From the NCBI GenBank assembly GCA_024698145.1, contig JAILRO010000038.1:1-64000 (forward strand): 64,000 nt of DNA. Reading direction: 5' to 3'. Origin of the DNA: Lachnospiraceae bacterium. Lineage in GTDB: Bacteria > Bacillota > Clostridia > Lachnospirales > Lachnospiraceae. How positions within the stretch are numbered: the first letter of the stretch is position 1; each line of letters starts with the position of its first letter. A program made the position numbers and the translations under genes. The notes below the pieces were generated by a model. It was given only the letters and a program-made list of their open reading frames with translations. It was not told where the DNA came from and did not search any database. Shown one piece after another: positions 1 to 8,602 of this stretch.

Positions 1-169
1 AATCCATAGCCGGTCGCGTATTATAAGAAAGTGTAGTCGGCATACCTACAACCTCTTAGTGCGTTTCACCTGGATACAGGATATTCATACATCTGATAAT
101 CTATACGCGTTTGTTAGGGATAAAAGTGCATTAAACAGCAAGATTTGAAAGAAAAGAGAGGAGAAAAAT
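1..169. other. Leader region upstream of glnA
   Basis: This stretch holds no complete gene. One frame runs from the window edge to a TAA at 24-26 and could be the last codons of an upstream gene, but seven codons are too few to identify it. A short stem (CCTG/CAGG around 79-90) and a TGTAG/CTACA pair (about 32-50) are visible. I looked for the paired hexaloop hairpins expected of an ANTAR target and did not find a convincing pair. A good ribosome binding site (GAGAGGAG) sits just before the glnA ATG at 170. Confidence 0.4.
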
Positions 170-1342
170 ATGAACGAGACATTAGATGAAATACTTGAAT
201 ATATTGAAAGAGAGGATGCCAAGTTCATAAGACTCGCATTCAGGGATGCATTCGGTGTTCAGAAGAATATTTCAATTATGCCTTCGGAGATTGGTAAGGC
301 ATTTGAGGATGGAATACCGATTAATCCACATGGAATCGTTGGTTTTGAGGGCTGTAAGGGTGCTAATTTGTATCTTAAGCCTGATGCGTCAACTCTCTCT
401 GTTCTTCCATGGCGCCCGGATAGCGGACGCGTTATCAGAATGTTTTGTGATGTTTGCACTGCAGATGGAGAACCTTTTGTTGCTGACACTAGAACTATTC
501 TTAAAAATGCGGTTAAGAAGGCAAAACAGGCCGGCATACAGTTTCATTTCAGTTCAGAGGCAGAGTTTTATCTGTTTAAGAAGGATGATGATGGCAATAT
601 AACAAAACAGCCATATGATGATGCCGGATATATGGATATTGCACCTGCAGACAAAGGAGAGAATATTAGAAGAGAAATATGTCTTACAATAGAGAAAATG
701 GGACTTATACCGGAACGCTCTCACCATGAAAGTGGCCCGGGACAAAATGAGATAGACTTTCATTACGGTAAGCCGGTTAAGGCTGCAGACCAGATGACTA
801 CATTTAAAATGGTTGTAAGTACTGTTGCTGACAGAAACGGTTTGTATGCTGATTTCTCACCGGTTCCGCTTGAGGATAAGCCGGGCAACGGATATCACAT
901 TAATATTTTTGCAGATAGCAATGACGGAACAGACGTAAGTGATTATATTGCAGCGGGAATAATAGAAAAGATTTCTGATATGACGTTATTCCTTAACCCG
1001 TCTGACAGTTCTTATACAAGATTTGGAACCGGAACGGCGCCTGATAGAATTAACTGGTCAGGTGCAGATGAAACCGGTCTTATATATATTTCCAAGATAA
1101 AAGGACAGCCTTTTATTGAGTTGCGTTCACCGGATGCACTCAGTAATCCGTATCTTGCATACGCTTTACTTATTCATGCAGCCCTTTACGGAATCGAGAA
1201 TAAACTTTCGCTTCCGAAAGAAATGGATCCGGACGGAATCTTTCTTCCTACATCCAGAAAAGAAGCAAGTAAAGTTGCTGCGGGCAGTGATTTTATCAAC
1301 TCTATTCTTCCAAAAGAACTTGTTGACAGCTATATAAGATAG
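170..1342 (+). CDS. glnA: Glutamine synthetase, type I-like, short form
   Basis: This enzyme should join ammonia to glutamate using ATP in the cytoplasm. The 390-residue product shows the family motifs in order: SEAEFYLF (about 129-136) with metal-binding glutamate, HHESGPGQNEIDF (185-197), GNGYHINIF (239-247) with the catalytic-region histidine, NPSDSSYTRF (276-285), and ELRSPDALSNPYLA (317-330). Classical type I enzymes have about 440-470 residues, so this one is short, yet no motif appears lost and both ends look intact; the saving is in the loops and the C-terminus. An ANTAR regulator follows 54 bp downstream and a type III glutamine synthetase after that, so this is a nitrogen-assimilation cluster. 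The family assignment is firm. Whether it is fully active as glutamine synthetase, rather than a related gamma-glutamyl ligase, is less certain because of its length. Confidence 0.88.
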   Translation: MNETLDEILEYIEREDAKFIRLAFRDAFGVQKNISIMPSEIGKAFEDGIPINPHGIVGFEGCKGANLYLKPDASTLSVLPWRPDSGRVIRMFCDVCTADGEPFVADTRTILKNAVKKAKQAGIQFHFSSEAEFYLFKKDDDGNITKQPYDDAGYMDIAPADKGENIRREICLTIEKMGLIPERSHHESGPGQNEIDFHYGKPVKAADQMTTFKMVVSTVADRNGLYADFSPVPLEDKPGNGYHINIFADSNDGTDVSDYIAAGIIEKISDMTLFLNPSDSSYTRFGTGTAPDRINWSGADETGLIYISKIKGQPFIELRSPDALSNPYLAYALLIHAALYGIENKLSLPKEMDPDGIFLPTSRKEASKVAAGSDFINSILPKELVDSYIR

Positions 1343-1396
1343 CATAGGAGAAAGAAAAAGGATAGAGCACGGTAATCGTGGTTTCGGGTGAAGTGT

Positions 1397-1987
1397 ATGG
1401 ATAGAAAGACAGACAGGCAGTACTCGTTATTGATAGTATCTGCAGCCGAACAATTTAATACGCTGGTGAAACGTGTGCTTCCAAGAGCTCAATTCGATGT
1501 GATAGATATCATGAAGAGTATATCACAGGCACAAAGACAGTTGTTGGTGCGCGGTTATGATATTGTTGTTATTAATACACCACTTCCGGATGATATGGGA
1601 GTCGAGTTTTCAATAGATGTTGCAACGAGAATGTCAGCAGGTATTTTGCTTGTTACGCCGGGTGAGATAGCTGATGATGTGGCAGAGCACGCTATAGACT
1701 ACGGTATCATTGCTGTTTCAAAACCTATTAACGGAAGAACAATCAGTCAATGCATAAGACATCTTGTTGCGGATAGAAACAAGATTCTTGAATTGGAGAA
1801 GAAACTCTCGACGACTGAAGATAAACTGCGTGAACAGCGTATTATTAACAAGGCCAAATGGTACCTTATTGCCAATGAAAATATGACAGAAGAAGAGGCT
1901 CACAGCTACATTGTAAAAGAGTCTATGAACAGATGTATATCCAAGAAAATACTTGCAGAAGAGATAATAGACAAGTGGGGAGATTGA
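1397..1987 (+). CDS. ANTAR-domain response regulator (RNA-binding antiterminator)
   Basis: The 196-residue protein has an N-terminal receiver-like domain (about 1-120), a coiled-coil linker rich in Lys and Glu, and a C-terminal ANTAR domain (about 135-190) with the typical AKWYLIANENMTEEEAHSYI core. ANTAR proteins bind paired hairpins in nascent mRNA and prevent termination. The receiver domain does not show an unambiguous phospho-acceptor motif, so it may be a pseudo-receiver that responds to a protein or ligand. Its position between two glutamine synthetase genes matches NitR of Clostridium saccharobutylicum, an ANTAR-type regulator of glnA, so control of nitrogen assimilation is the likely job. 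I chose ATG 1397 (GGGTG upstream) over the in-frame GTG at 1388, which lacks a ribosome binding site. Confidence 0.85.
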   Translation: MDRKTDRQYSLLIVSAAEQFNTLVKRVLPRAQFDVIDIMKSISQAQRQLLVRGYDIVVINTPLPDDMGVEFSIDVATRMSAGILLVTPGEIADDVAEHAIDYGIIAVSKPINGRTISQCIRHLVADRNKILELEKKLSTTEDKLREQRIINKAKWYLIANENMTEEEAHSYIVKESMNRCISKKILAEEIIDKWGD

Positions 1988-2063
1988 AAATCACAAAAAA
2001 CTTGATTTTTGATTTTAATTGGTTTATATTATTAACTGTTAAAGCGGATATATATTATTTATA

Positions 2064-2095
2064 GGGGTGTTCTCGCTTGAGAATACCCTTTCTTC
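2064..2095 (+). promoter_or_regulatory. Candidate attenuator hairpin in glnN leader
   Basis: A 10-bp stem (GGGTGTTCTC, 2065-2074, with GAGAATACCC, 2079-2088, one G-U pair) and GCTT loop lie directly before the glnN ribosome binding site (AAGGAG, about 2098-2103). It is followed by TTTCTT, a weak T-tract. Placement right after an ANTAR regulator gene suggests an attenuator under antitermination control. It could instead be a simple mRNA-stability or translation-control hairpin. Confidence 0.45.
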
Positions 2096-2111
2096 ATAAG
2101 GAGTAAAGATT

Positions 2112-4226
2112 ATGAACGACAATGTAAATGTTACAGAGATTTTCGGATCTAACGTGTTTAATGATGCTGCAATGAGAGAGCGTCTTCCAAAGGCTGTTTA
2201 CAAAGAGCTTAAGAAGACAATTGAACTTGGTAAAGAGCTTAATCCCGCAATAGCGGATACAGTTGCCAATGCAATGAAAGATTGGGCTATTGAGAAGGGC
2301 GCTACGCATTACACACATTGGTTCCAACCTATGACCGGCATTACTGCTGAAAAGCATGATTCATTTATCAATCCTACAGGTGACGGTAAGGTTATGATGG
2401 ATTTTTCCGGCAAGGAGCTTATCAAGGGCGAACCGGATGCTTCTTCATTCCCTTCAGGTGGACTTCGAGCAACAAATGAAGCTAGAGGATATACAGCTTG
2501 GGATTGCACGTCCCCTGCATTTGTTAAGGAATCACCGGACGGAACTACTGTACTTTGCATTCCGACAGCATTTTCTTCATATACAGGAGAGGCTCTTGAT
2601 AAGAAGATTCCTCTTTTGCGTTCGGTTGAAGCGGTAAGTACTCAGGCTATGAGGATACTTAAGCTTTTTGGGAATACAACTTCTAAGAGCGTTGTTACTT
2701 ACGTTGGTCCGGAGCAGGAGTATTTCCTCGTAGATAAGGATGACTTTGATAAGAGAAAGGATCTTATATTTACCGGACGTACATTGTTTGGTGCGATGCC
2801 ACCAAAAGGTCAGGAATTGGATGATCACTATTTCGGTTCGGTAAGACGCAGAGTTCTTTCATACATGCATGACCTGAATATCGAGTTATGGAAGCTTGGA
2901 ATATCTGCAAAGACTCAGCACAATGAGGTTGCACCATGTCAGCACGAGTTGGCACCTATATACGCAACCACTAATATAGGAACAGACCACAACCAGCTTA
3001 TAATGGAGACAATGAAGCGTGTTGCGGAGCATCACAATCTTGCATGTCTTCTTCATGAGAAGCCGTTTGAGGGTGTAAATGGTTCCGGTAAGCACAACAA
3101 CTGGTCGATAGGAACAGATGATGGCATTAATCTTTTAGAGCCGGGCAAAACCCCTCATGAGAATGTGCAGTTCTTGTTGTTCCTTACAACGATACTTAAG
3201 GCTGTCGACGAGCACTCTGATTTATTAAGACTTTCAGCATCATCACCGGGTAATGACCACAGACTCGGTGCTAATGAAGCACCTCCGGCAATCATATCCG
3301 TGTATCTTGGTGAGCAGCTTGATGATGTGTTAAAGCAGCTTGATACAACCGGAGAGGCTACAAGTTCAATCCAGGGTAAGACATATGAATCGGGAGTATC
3401 CACACTTCCTTCATTTATGCAGGATGCGACAGACAGAAACCGTACATCACCATTTGCATTTACTGGTAATAAGTTCGAGTTTCGTATGGTGGGTTCGACA
3501 CAGTCTATCGCCACACCGAATATAATTCTTAATACTATTGTTGCCGATGCACTTTGTCAGGTGGCTGACGATCTTGAAAAAGCTGATAACTTTGAGATGG
3601 CTGTTCATGACAAGATTAAAGAGCTTATCGCAAAACATAAGAGAATAGTATTTAACGGCGACGGATATTCGGATGAGTGGGTTAAGGAAGCAGAGAAGCG
3701 CGGACTTCCTAATATCAAATGTCTTGTAGATGCTGTTAAGGCATATGAAAATAAAGATAACATTGCGATGTTTGAGAAGTTTAATGTACTGTCAGAGGCA
3801 GAGCTTAAGTCTCGTGCAGAGATATACTATGAGAATTACTCAAAGCAGATTAACATCGAAGCAAAGACTATGCTTGATATGGTTAAGAAGCAGATTGTTC
3901 CTGCTGTTATGAAGTACGAAGCGGATACAGCTAAAGGTGTTAATGAACTTAAGGCAATCGGAATAGATACGTCTGTTCAGGAGGATGTGCTTAAGGAAAT
4001 CGCCAAGGAACTTAAGGAACTTATTGCACGTACCAAAGAGCTTGAAGAACTTGATGAGAAGGCGATTGCTTTAGAGGGAGACATGGAGAAAGCGGCTCAT
4101 TGTTTCTATAATGATGTATTTACCGCAATGAGCAAGGTCAGAAAGCCTGCTGACAGATTGGAAGAACTTGTTGGCAAAGATTATTGGCCATTCCCTCAGT
4201 ATGAGGATATCCTTTTCTACGCATGA
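2112..4226 (+). CDS. glnN: Glutamine synthetase type III
   Basis: This is the large GSIII form of glutamine synthetase, found in Bacteroidetes, cyanobacteria and many Clostridia. At 704 residues it has the usual family length. The GSIII signature around the putative glutamate/ATP site is present at residues 313-332 ([19 protein letters not shown]). The N-terminal GSIII-specific region (WFQPMTG, about 74-80) and a long C-terminal helical extension (about 560-700) are also as expected. The enzyme forms ring-shaped dodecamers in characterised members. It follows the ANTAR regulator after a 124-bp leader that contains a strong hairpin, and ends at a good intrinsic terminator. Having both GSI and GSIII suggests condition-specific use, for example under nitrogen limitation; that part is inference. 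Confidence 0.95.
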   Translation: MNDNVNVTEIFGSNVFNDAAMRERLPKAVYKELKKTIELGKELNPAIADTVANAMKDWAIEKGATHYTHWFQPMTGITAEKHDSFINPTGDGKVMMDFSGKELIKGEPDASSFPSGGLRATNEARGYTAWDCTSPAFVKESPDGTTVLCIPTAFSSYTGEALDKKIPLLRSVEAVSTQAMRILKLFGNTTSKSVVTYVGPEQEYFLVDKDDFDKRKDLIFTGRTLFGAMPPKGQELDDHYFGSVRRRVLSYMHDLNIELWKLGISAKTQHNEVAPCQHELAPIYATTNIGTDHNQLIMETMKRVAEHHNLACLLHEKPFEGVNGSGKHNNWSIGTDDGINLLEPGKTPHENVQFLLFLTTILKAVDEHSDLLRLSASSPGNDHRLGANEAPPAIISVYLGEQLDDVLKQLDTTGEATSSIQGKTYESGVSTLPSFMQDATDRNRTSPFAFTGNKFEFRMVGSTQSIATPNIILNTIVADALCQVADDLEKADNFEMAVHDKIKELIAKHKRIVFNGDGYSDEWVKEAEKRGLPNIKCLVDAVKAYENKDNIAMFEKFNVLSEAELKSRAEIYYENYSKQINIEAKTMLDMVKKQIVPAVMKYEADTAKGVNELKAIGIDTSVQEDVLKEIAKELKELIARTKELEELDEKAIALEGDMEKAAHCFYNDVFTAMSKVRKPADRLEELVGKDYWPFPQYEDILFYA

Positions 4227-4248
4227 GGATATTGATTATGTATTTAGG

Positions 4249-4289
4249 AAACGGAACCATGTATGGATCATATGCGGTTCCGTTTTTTT
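4249..4289 (+). terminator. Intrinsic terminator of glnN
   Basis: Stem AAACGGAACC (4249-4258) pairs with GGTTCCGTTT (4276-4285), followed by a T run to 4289. It closes the glutamine synthetase cluster. Confidence 0.9.
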
Positions 4290-4320
4290 GAAGCAACATA
4301 TATGATTGAGGTATGCATTT

Positions 4321-5337
4321 ATGAAGGAATATATTAAAAAAAGACTGATTGCGGATAGATACGAGAAAAGAATGATAGTTTTTCTGCTGATTTTATTGCT
4401 GATTATTATCGGAATTTTTGCGTTCGTTCATATACAGTTACAAAATGCTTCGGTAGATGAGTCTACATATAATTATCATTATGTGTTTATCAGCAAGTCA
4501 GAGGATTCCTACACAGCTAATCACATTTTTGAAGAGGCAAGAGATTACGGAAAACCTCGTGGAATATATGTTGAAAGACTTAAAGAGAATCTCAACTTAA
4601 GTTACACAAATGCTGATTACATTAAGATGGCAGCAGCGATGAATGCTGACGGAATATTCGTTGAAGCATCTGCGGAGGATGAAATCAAGGAAAGTATAAA
4701 TGATACCAGTAATGAAGGAATTCCTGTGGTTACCATTCTTTCGGACTGTCCTGGAAGCAGAAGAAAATCCTTTGTTGAGCTTGGTCAATACAATTTGGGA
4801 AGAGAATACGGTCGTATCGTTATCGATGTTACCAAGACGAGAAGCCCCGAGGTTATGGTGCTTGTGGACGATGATGCCGATAGCGGAACGATACAGATAA
4901 TTAATGGTATAAAAGAAACTCTTGAGAATGAGGGTAACCATTTGGAGGTTCAGTTTGTTGAGCAGGAAGTTGATGGCACATTAAACTTCCGTTTTATGAA
5001 CAAAGTAAATGATATTTTAAGTGCCAAGAGAGGACAACCGGATATCATTATATGTTTGAATGTGAGAGATACACAGATGGTTTATCAGGCTATAAAGGAT
5101 TATTCCATATCTGTTGACGCTCAAATAATTGGTACCGGAATTTCGGAATCGCTGCTTAAGTCAATCAAGGAGGGTGATTTTGTTGCACTTGTTGATGCAA
5201 ATGCAACTCAAGCCGGTATGATGTGTGTTGATTCGATGACTGCTTATTTGAAAAATGGAAATATTAATGAGCATATTATAGTTGAAGATACAATTGTTAC
5301 AAAGGAGAATGTTGAGAGGTATTTGAATGAGGAATAG
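4321..5337 (+). CDS. Membrane-anchored sugar-binding sensor protein (XylFII-like)
   Basis: The protein has one N-terminal membrane segment (about 20-42, LIIIGIFAFV) with no lipobox, then an extracellular periplasmic-binding-protein domain of the ribose/LacI type (about 60-335). Characteristic stretches include YIKMAAAMNADGIFV and GIPVVTILSDCP, then a hinge region and the second lobe (NATQAGMMCVDSM). Its stop overlaps the start of a YesM-type kinase by 11 bp, and an AraC-type response regulator follows. In Clostridium beijerinckii the comparable XylFII-LytS-YesN three-component system senses D-xylose and controls xylFGH; here the importer next door is chvE-mmsAB. I infer that this protein presents bound sugar to the kinase. 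Start ATG 4321 is preferred because GAGG lies at 4308-4311; the in-frame TTG at 4306 has no such site. The ligand is unknown. Confidence 0.82.
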   Translation: MKEYIKKRLIADRYEKRMIVFLLILLLIIIGIFAFVHIQLQNASVDESTYNYHYVFISKSEDSYTANHIFEEARDYGKPRGIYVERLKENLNLSYTNADYIKMAAAMNADGIFVEASAEDEIKESINDTSNEGIPVVTILSDCPGSRRKSFVELGQYNLGREYGRIVIDVTKTRSPEVMVLVDDDADSGTIQIINGIKETLENEGNHLEVQFVEQEVDGTLNFRFMNKVNDILSAKRGQPDIIICLNVRDTQMVYQAIKDYSISVDAQIIGTGISESLLKSIKEGDFVALVDANATQAGMMCVDSMTAYLKNGNINEHIIVEDTIVTKENVERYLNEE

Positions 5338-6826
5338 AAGAACATTTCGTGACCAAATTGTATATATCTTTCTTGTTACTTTTTTCCTGATGTTCATTGT
5401 TAATTTATTAATTTTTCAGAATATGAAGGCTATTATTGATAACGTTGACAGTGCGTATGACGGAAACAGAAAGCTTATGGAGGTCAGAGACAAGTTAGAC
5501 AACCTGCAGCTGGAAATGCATGAATACATCAATACGAAAGACGAGAATACGCTTAACAAGTTTTACAGTGATGAAGATGCATATAAGGAATTGATAAGTG
5601 ATTTCAAACACGTGTCGCCGATGACCGAACTTCAGATTAGGGAGAACAGTCTGTATAATCTTTCGGATAACTATATTCTCTATGTTAATCAGGCGGTGCT
5701 TGCAAAGAAGACGAGAAACGTTGAGGAATATCAAAGTTATCAGAGTATGGCGAACAAGGGATATGAATACCTTACCGCATACATGACGGATCTTAACAAT
5801 ACGATGTTTCACAATAATTCTGTTTCTTACAGGAATATGCTTAACTTGACGAAATATACAGAGGTGTTATATATCGTTATATTGTTCCTCACCGGAGGAC
5901 TTGATATCTGTATATTGCTGTTGCTTATAAAGAGACTTGTAGATCCTTTGAGGAAACTTGCCGATACTGCGATTGAAGTCGGTAATGGTAATCTGGATGT
6001 TATGCTTGTTGAATCAAGCTCGGTTAATGAGATAGGTATCGTTAACAGTTCATTTAATCAGATGGTAATAAGCTTAAAAGACTATATTGAGAAGTTTAGA
6101 AAGAGTATGGAGACGGAGAGTGCTTTAAGAGAGCAGTCAATCCGTATGGAGACGGCGGTTAAAGATGCACAGCTTCGATACTTGCAGGCACAGATTAATC
6201 CACACTTTTTGTTTAATACGTTAAATGCAGGTGCGCAACTTGCAATGATGGAGAATGCTGATAAGACATATAAGTATATTCATAAAGTGGCAGATTTCTT
6301 CCGGTTTAAGATAAAACAGAATGATCACACTTCTTCTATAGGAGAGGAATTAAAGATTGTTGATGACTACATATATATAATCAATGTGCGTTATTCAGGA
6401 GAAATTATCTATAATAAAAATGTTGATGAATCATTGCTTAATGTAAGCATTCCGGGTATGATATTACAACCGATAGTAGAAAACTGTATCAAGCACGGTT
6501 TCCCTGAGGTTGAATGGGAGAAGAGAATTGATGTTTCTGTAACGGAAGAGGATGATAATATTGTCATTTCCGTTAGTGATAATGGTTTGGGAATTCCGGA
6601 AAGTGTAATCCGGGACATAATGAATAATGAGAAATCTGGTAATATTGATTCCGATAAAGATGGAGGAATAGGAATCGATAATGTTATTATGAGATTGAAA
6701 AACTTCTATAACAGTGAGGATGTTATAGAAATAACAAGTGTTGGTCCTAACATGGGTACGGAGGTTGCGTTATTTATTCCGAAGGAGATAAAGGAGAAAG
6801 AGAATGTACAAGATATTGATAGCTGA
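5327..6826 (+). CDS. Sensor histidine kinase, YesM/LytS type
   Basis: The 499-residue kinase has a membrane segment at about 12-32, an extracellular helical sensor region, a second membrane segment at about 183-203, a HAMP domain (about 205-257), then the His_kinase domain with QINPHFLFNTL at about residue 289, which holds the phosphorylated histidine, and a C-terminal HATPase domain with N, G1 (DNGLGIP) and G2 (GGIGIDNV) boxes. It belongs to the class that partners AraC-type response regulators. The start overlaps the upstream binding-protein gene by 11 bp and the stop overlaps the regulator gene by 23 bp, so the three are translationally coupled. The short extracellular domain probably senses the anchored sugar-binding protein rather than sugar itself. 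Confidence 0.92.
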   Translation: MRNRRTFRDQIVYIFLVTFFLMFIVNLLIFQNMKAIIDNVDSAYDGNRKLMEVRDKLDNLQLEMHEYINTKDENTLNKFYSDEDAYKELISDFKHVSPMTELQIRENSLYNLSDNYILYVNQAVLAKKTRNVEEYQSYQSMANKGYEYLTAYMTDLNNTMFHNNSVSYRNMLNLTKYTEVLYIVILFLTGGLDICILLLLIKRLVDPLRKLADTAIEVGNGNLDVMLVESSSVNEIGIVNSSFNQMVISLKDYIEKFRKSMETESALREQSIRMETAVKDAQLRYLQAQINPHFLFNTLNAGAQLAMMENADKTYKYIHKVADFFRFKIKQNDHTSSIGEELKIVDDYIYIINVRYSGEIIYNKNVDESLLNVSIPGMILQPIVENCIKHGFPEVEWEKRIDVSVTEEDDNIVISVSDNGLGIPESVIRDIMNNEKSGNIDSDKDGGIGIDNVIMRLKNFYNSEDVIEITSVGPNMGTEVALFIPKEIKEKENVQDIDS

Positions 6827-8405
6827 TGACGAAAGCATAGTTATTGATGCGTTAAAGTTTATCATCGAGAATAATTTTCCGGAAGAATGCGTTATCGAAT
6901 GTGCCAATACCGGAAGGAAAGTTATAGAGGCTGCAGAGTATTTCAGACCGGATATAGTTTTTATGGATATTCAGATGCCGGGAATTAATGGAATCGAAGC
7001 GATGAGAGAGATTAGGAAGAGCAACGATGGAATCTTGTTCATAGTTGTAAGTGCGTTTGTAAAGTTTGATTATGCGAAGGACGCGATAGATATCGGAGTC
7101 CTTGAGTATCTTAACAAGCCGATAGAAAAAGATACTATAGTAGCGACTTTGAAAAAGGCTATGGAAAAGGTAGATCAGACGAAAATAAAGAGAAGTCAGG
7201 ATCTTGCCAACAAGGAAAAATTAGAGATTGTCACACCTATTATCGAAAACGGGTTCATTTATTCATTAATCTATCAGAATAATGGGGAAGCTGAACTTAA
7301 TAATTTCAGAACGCTTTTGGGAATAGAAGAAAATGCAGGATTTATCATGTCGTTGCAATTTGGTGAAGCGGGCGATAAGGATAAAATGGAGAATACGATT
7401 GGAACGAGTGTGCGTCTCCAAAAAGAGTATTCCAGGATAAAGGATGCCATAAAAACATTCTTTAATTGCTGCGTTGGAGCGATGATGGGTAATATGATAC
7501 TTGTCTTTGTACCGATGAATATTCCGGGTCCTGATGACGAATACGAGCTTCGAGTATCTGTAATCGAGAATGCGAGAAAGATGGCACGAGAACTCAGGAA
7601 AATGTTTGATGCCAGATTCAGGGTTGGCGTTGGTACAATAGAGGAGCTTAATGATCTGTCGGAATCTTACAACGGGGCAATGCGTTCACTTTCTTATAAC
7701 AGTTCTGATTCGGTAGTTCACGTTAAGGATATAACCACAACACGTAATTACGAGGATGATTATCCGATGGATACCGAAAAAGCATTATTCAAGAATATAG
7801 AAGAGGGCAATGTCAGTCGTGCCGCTTATTATGCAAATGAGTTTTTTGATTGGATGATTGCCAATCATATCCAGAATGAGAAAGATATCAAACTTAAAGT
7901 TCTTGAGTTCGTGCTGCGCGCAGAAACGATTGGATTCGAAAACAGTCAGATGGTTTACAGATTTAATATGAGAAGCGAGTATCTTGACACTGTGATGAAT
8001 ATGCAGTCGATGGATCAATTAAATGAATGGTTTCAGTCAAAGATTGCCAACGTATGCCACAATATCCTTACGAAAAAAGATGAGAGTAGTGTGGATATAA
8101 TCAAAAATGCACAACTCTATATAGAAGAGAATTATTCAAAGGATCTTATACTTGACGATGTGTCGAAGGAACTTAATATAAGCCCTTACTATTTCAGTAA
8201 GCTTTTTAAGAAGAGGACGGGAAGCACATTTATCGAGTACTTAACCAACATAAGAATAGAAAAAGCAAAACAACTGTTACGTAATTCTTCGAAGAGTATG
8301 AAGGAAATATGTATGGAAGTGGGATATTCCGATGCTAATTATTTCAGTCGTACATTCAAGAAAAACGTAGGGGTAACGCCTTCGGAATACAAGGAAGGAA
8401 AGTAA
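6804..8405 (+). CDS. Response regulator, receiver plus AraC-type DNA-binding domain (YesN type)
   Basis: The N-terminal receiver domain (1-125) has the acidic pair D8/D9, phospho-acceptor D55 in FMDIQMPG, and the conserved lysine in NKPIEKDT near 106. A middle region of about 280 residues is typical of YesN proteins. The C-terminus (about 430-530) carries two helix-turn-helix motifs of the AraC/XylS family (LDDVSKELNISPYYFSKLFK and MKEICMEVGYSDANYFSRTF). The gene is the third of a coupled sensor operon. AraC-type regulators bind pairs of direct repeats about 20 bp apart, and such a pair (AGACAAG at 8506 and 8526) lies in front of chvE, so the downstream monosaccharide importer is the probable target. 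Confidence 0.93.
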   Translation: MYKILIADDESIVIDALKFIIENNFPEECVIECANTGRKVIEAAEYFRPDIVFMDIQMPGINGIEAMREIRKSNDGILFIVVSAFVKFDYAKDAIDIGVLEYLNKPIEKDTIVATLKKAMEKVDQTKIKRSQDLANKEKLEIVTPIIENGFIYSLIYQNNGEAELNNFRTLLGIEENAGFIMSLQFGEAGDKDKMENTIGTSVRLQKEYSRIKDAIKTFFNCCVGAMMGNMILVFVPMNIPGPDDEYELRVSVIENARKMARELRKMFDARFRVGVGTIEELNDLSESYNGAMRSLSYNSSDSVVHVKDITTTRNYEDDYPMDTEKALFKNIEEGNVSRAAYYANEFFDWMIANHIQNEKDIKLKVLEFVLRAETIGFENSQMVYRFNMRSEYLDTVMNMQSMDQLNEWFQSKIANVCHNILTKKDESSVDIIKNAQLYIEENYSKDLILDDVSKELNISPYYFSKLFKKRTGSTFIEYLTNIRIEKAKQLLRNSSKSMKEICMEVGYSDANYFSRTFKKNVGVTPSEYKEGK

Positions 8406-8412
8406 TAAGAAG

Positions 8413-8448
8413 AATGCTGGTCTGCACTATGCGGGCTAGCATTTTTTT
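8413..8448 (+). terminator. Intrinsic terminator of the sensor operon
   Basis: A stem with AATGCT and AGCATT arms (8413-8441, with inner G-C pairs) is followed by seven to eight T residues. It separates the regulator operon from the importer operon. Confidence 0.88.
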
Positions 8449-8505
8449 GTGTAGCACAAATTGAGTGCAATAATGTGCTAGGTTGTACAAATTTGTCCTG
8501 AAGGA

Positions 8506-8559
8506 AGACAAGAATTAACAGTAAGAGACAAGTTATTGAAGTATGAAAGGTGTTATATT
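8506..8559 (+). promoter_or_regulatory. Candidate chvE promoter with 20-bp-spaced direct repeat
   Basis: AGACAAG occurs at 8506-8512 and again at 8526-8532, 20 bp apart and on the same face of the helix, the layout used by AraC-family activators. The second copy abuts a poor -35 region, and TATATT or TTATAT (8553-8559) could be the -10. A weak -35 under an activator site fits positive control by the upstream YesN-type regulator. Binding is inferred, not shown. Confidence 0.5.
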
Positions 8560-8602
8560 TAACTCAACCCAATAAAAAACATTTTTTACGGAGGTATGTA
8601 AA

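Noticed and set aside
1-169. ANTAR-target double hexaloop before glnA
   Set aside because: The stems found have 4- and 9-base loops rather than paired 6-base loops, so the pattern does not fit.
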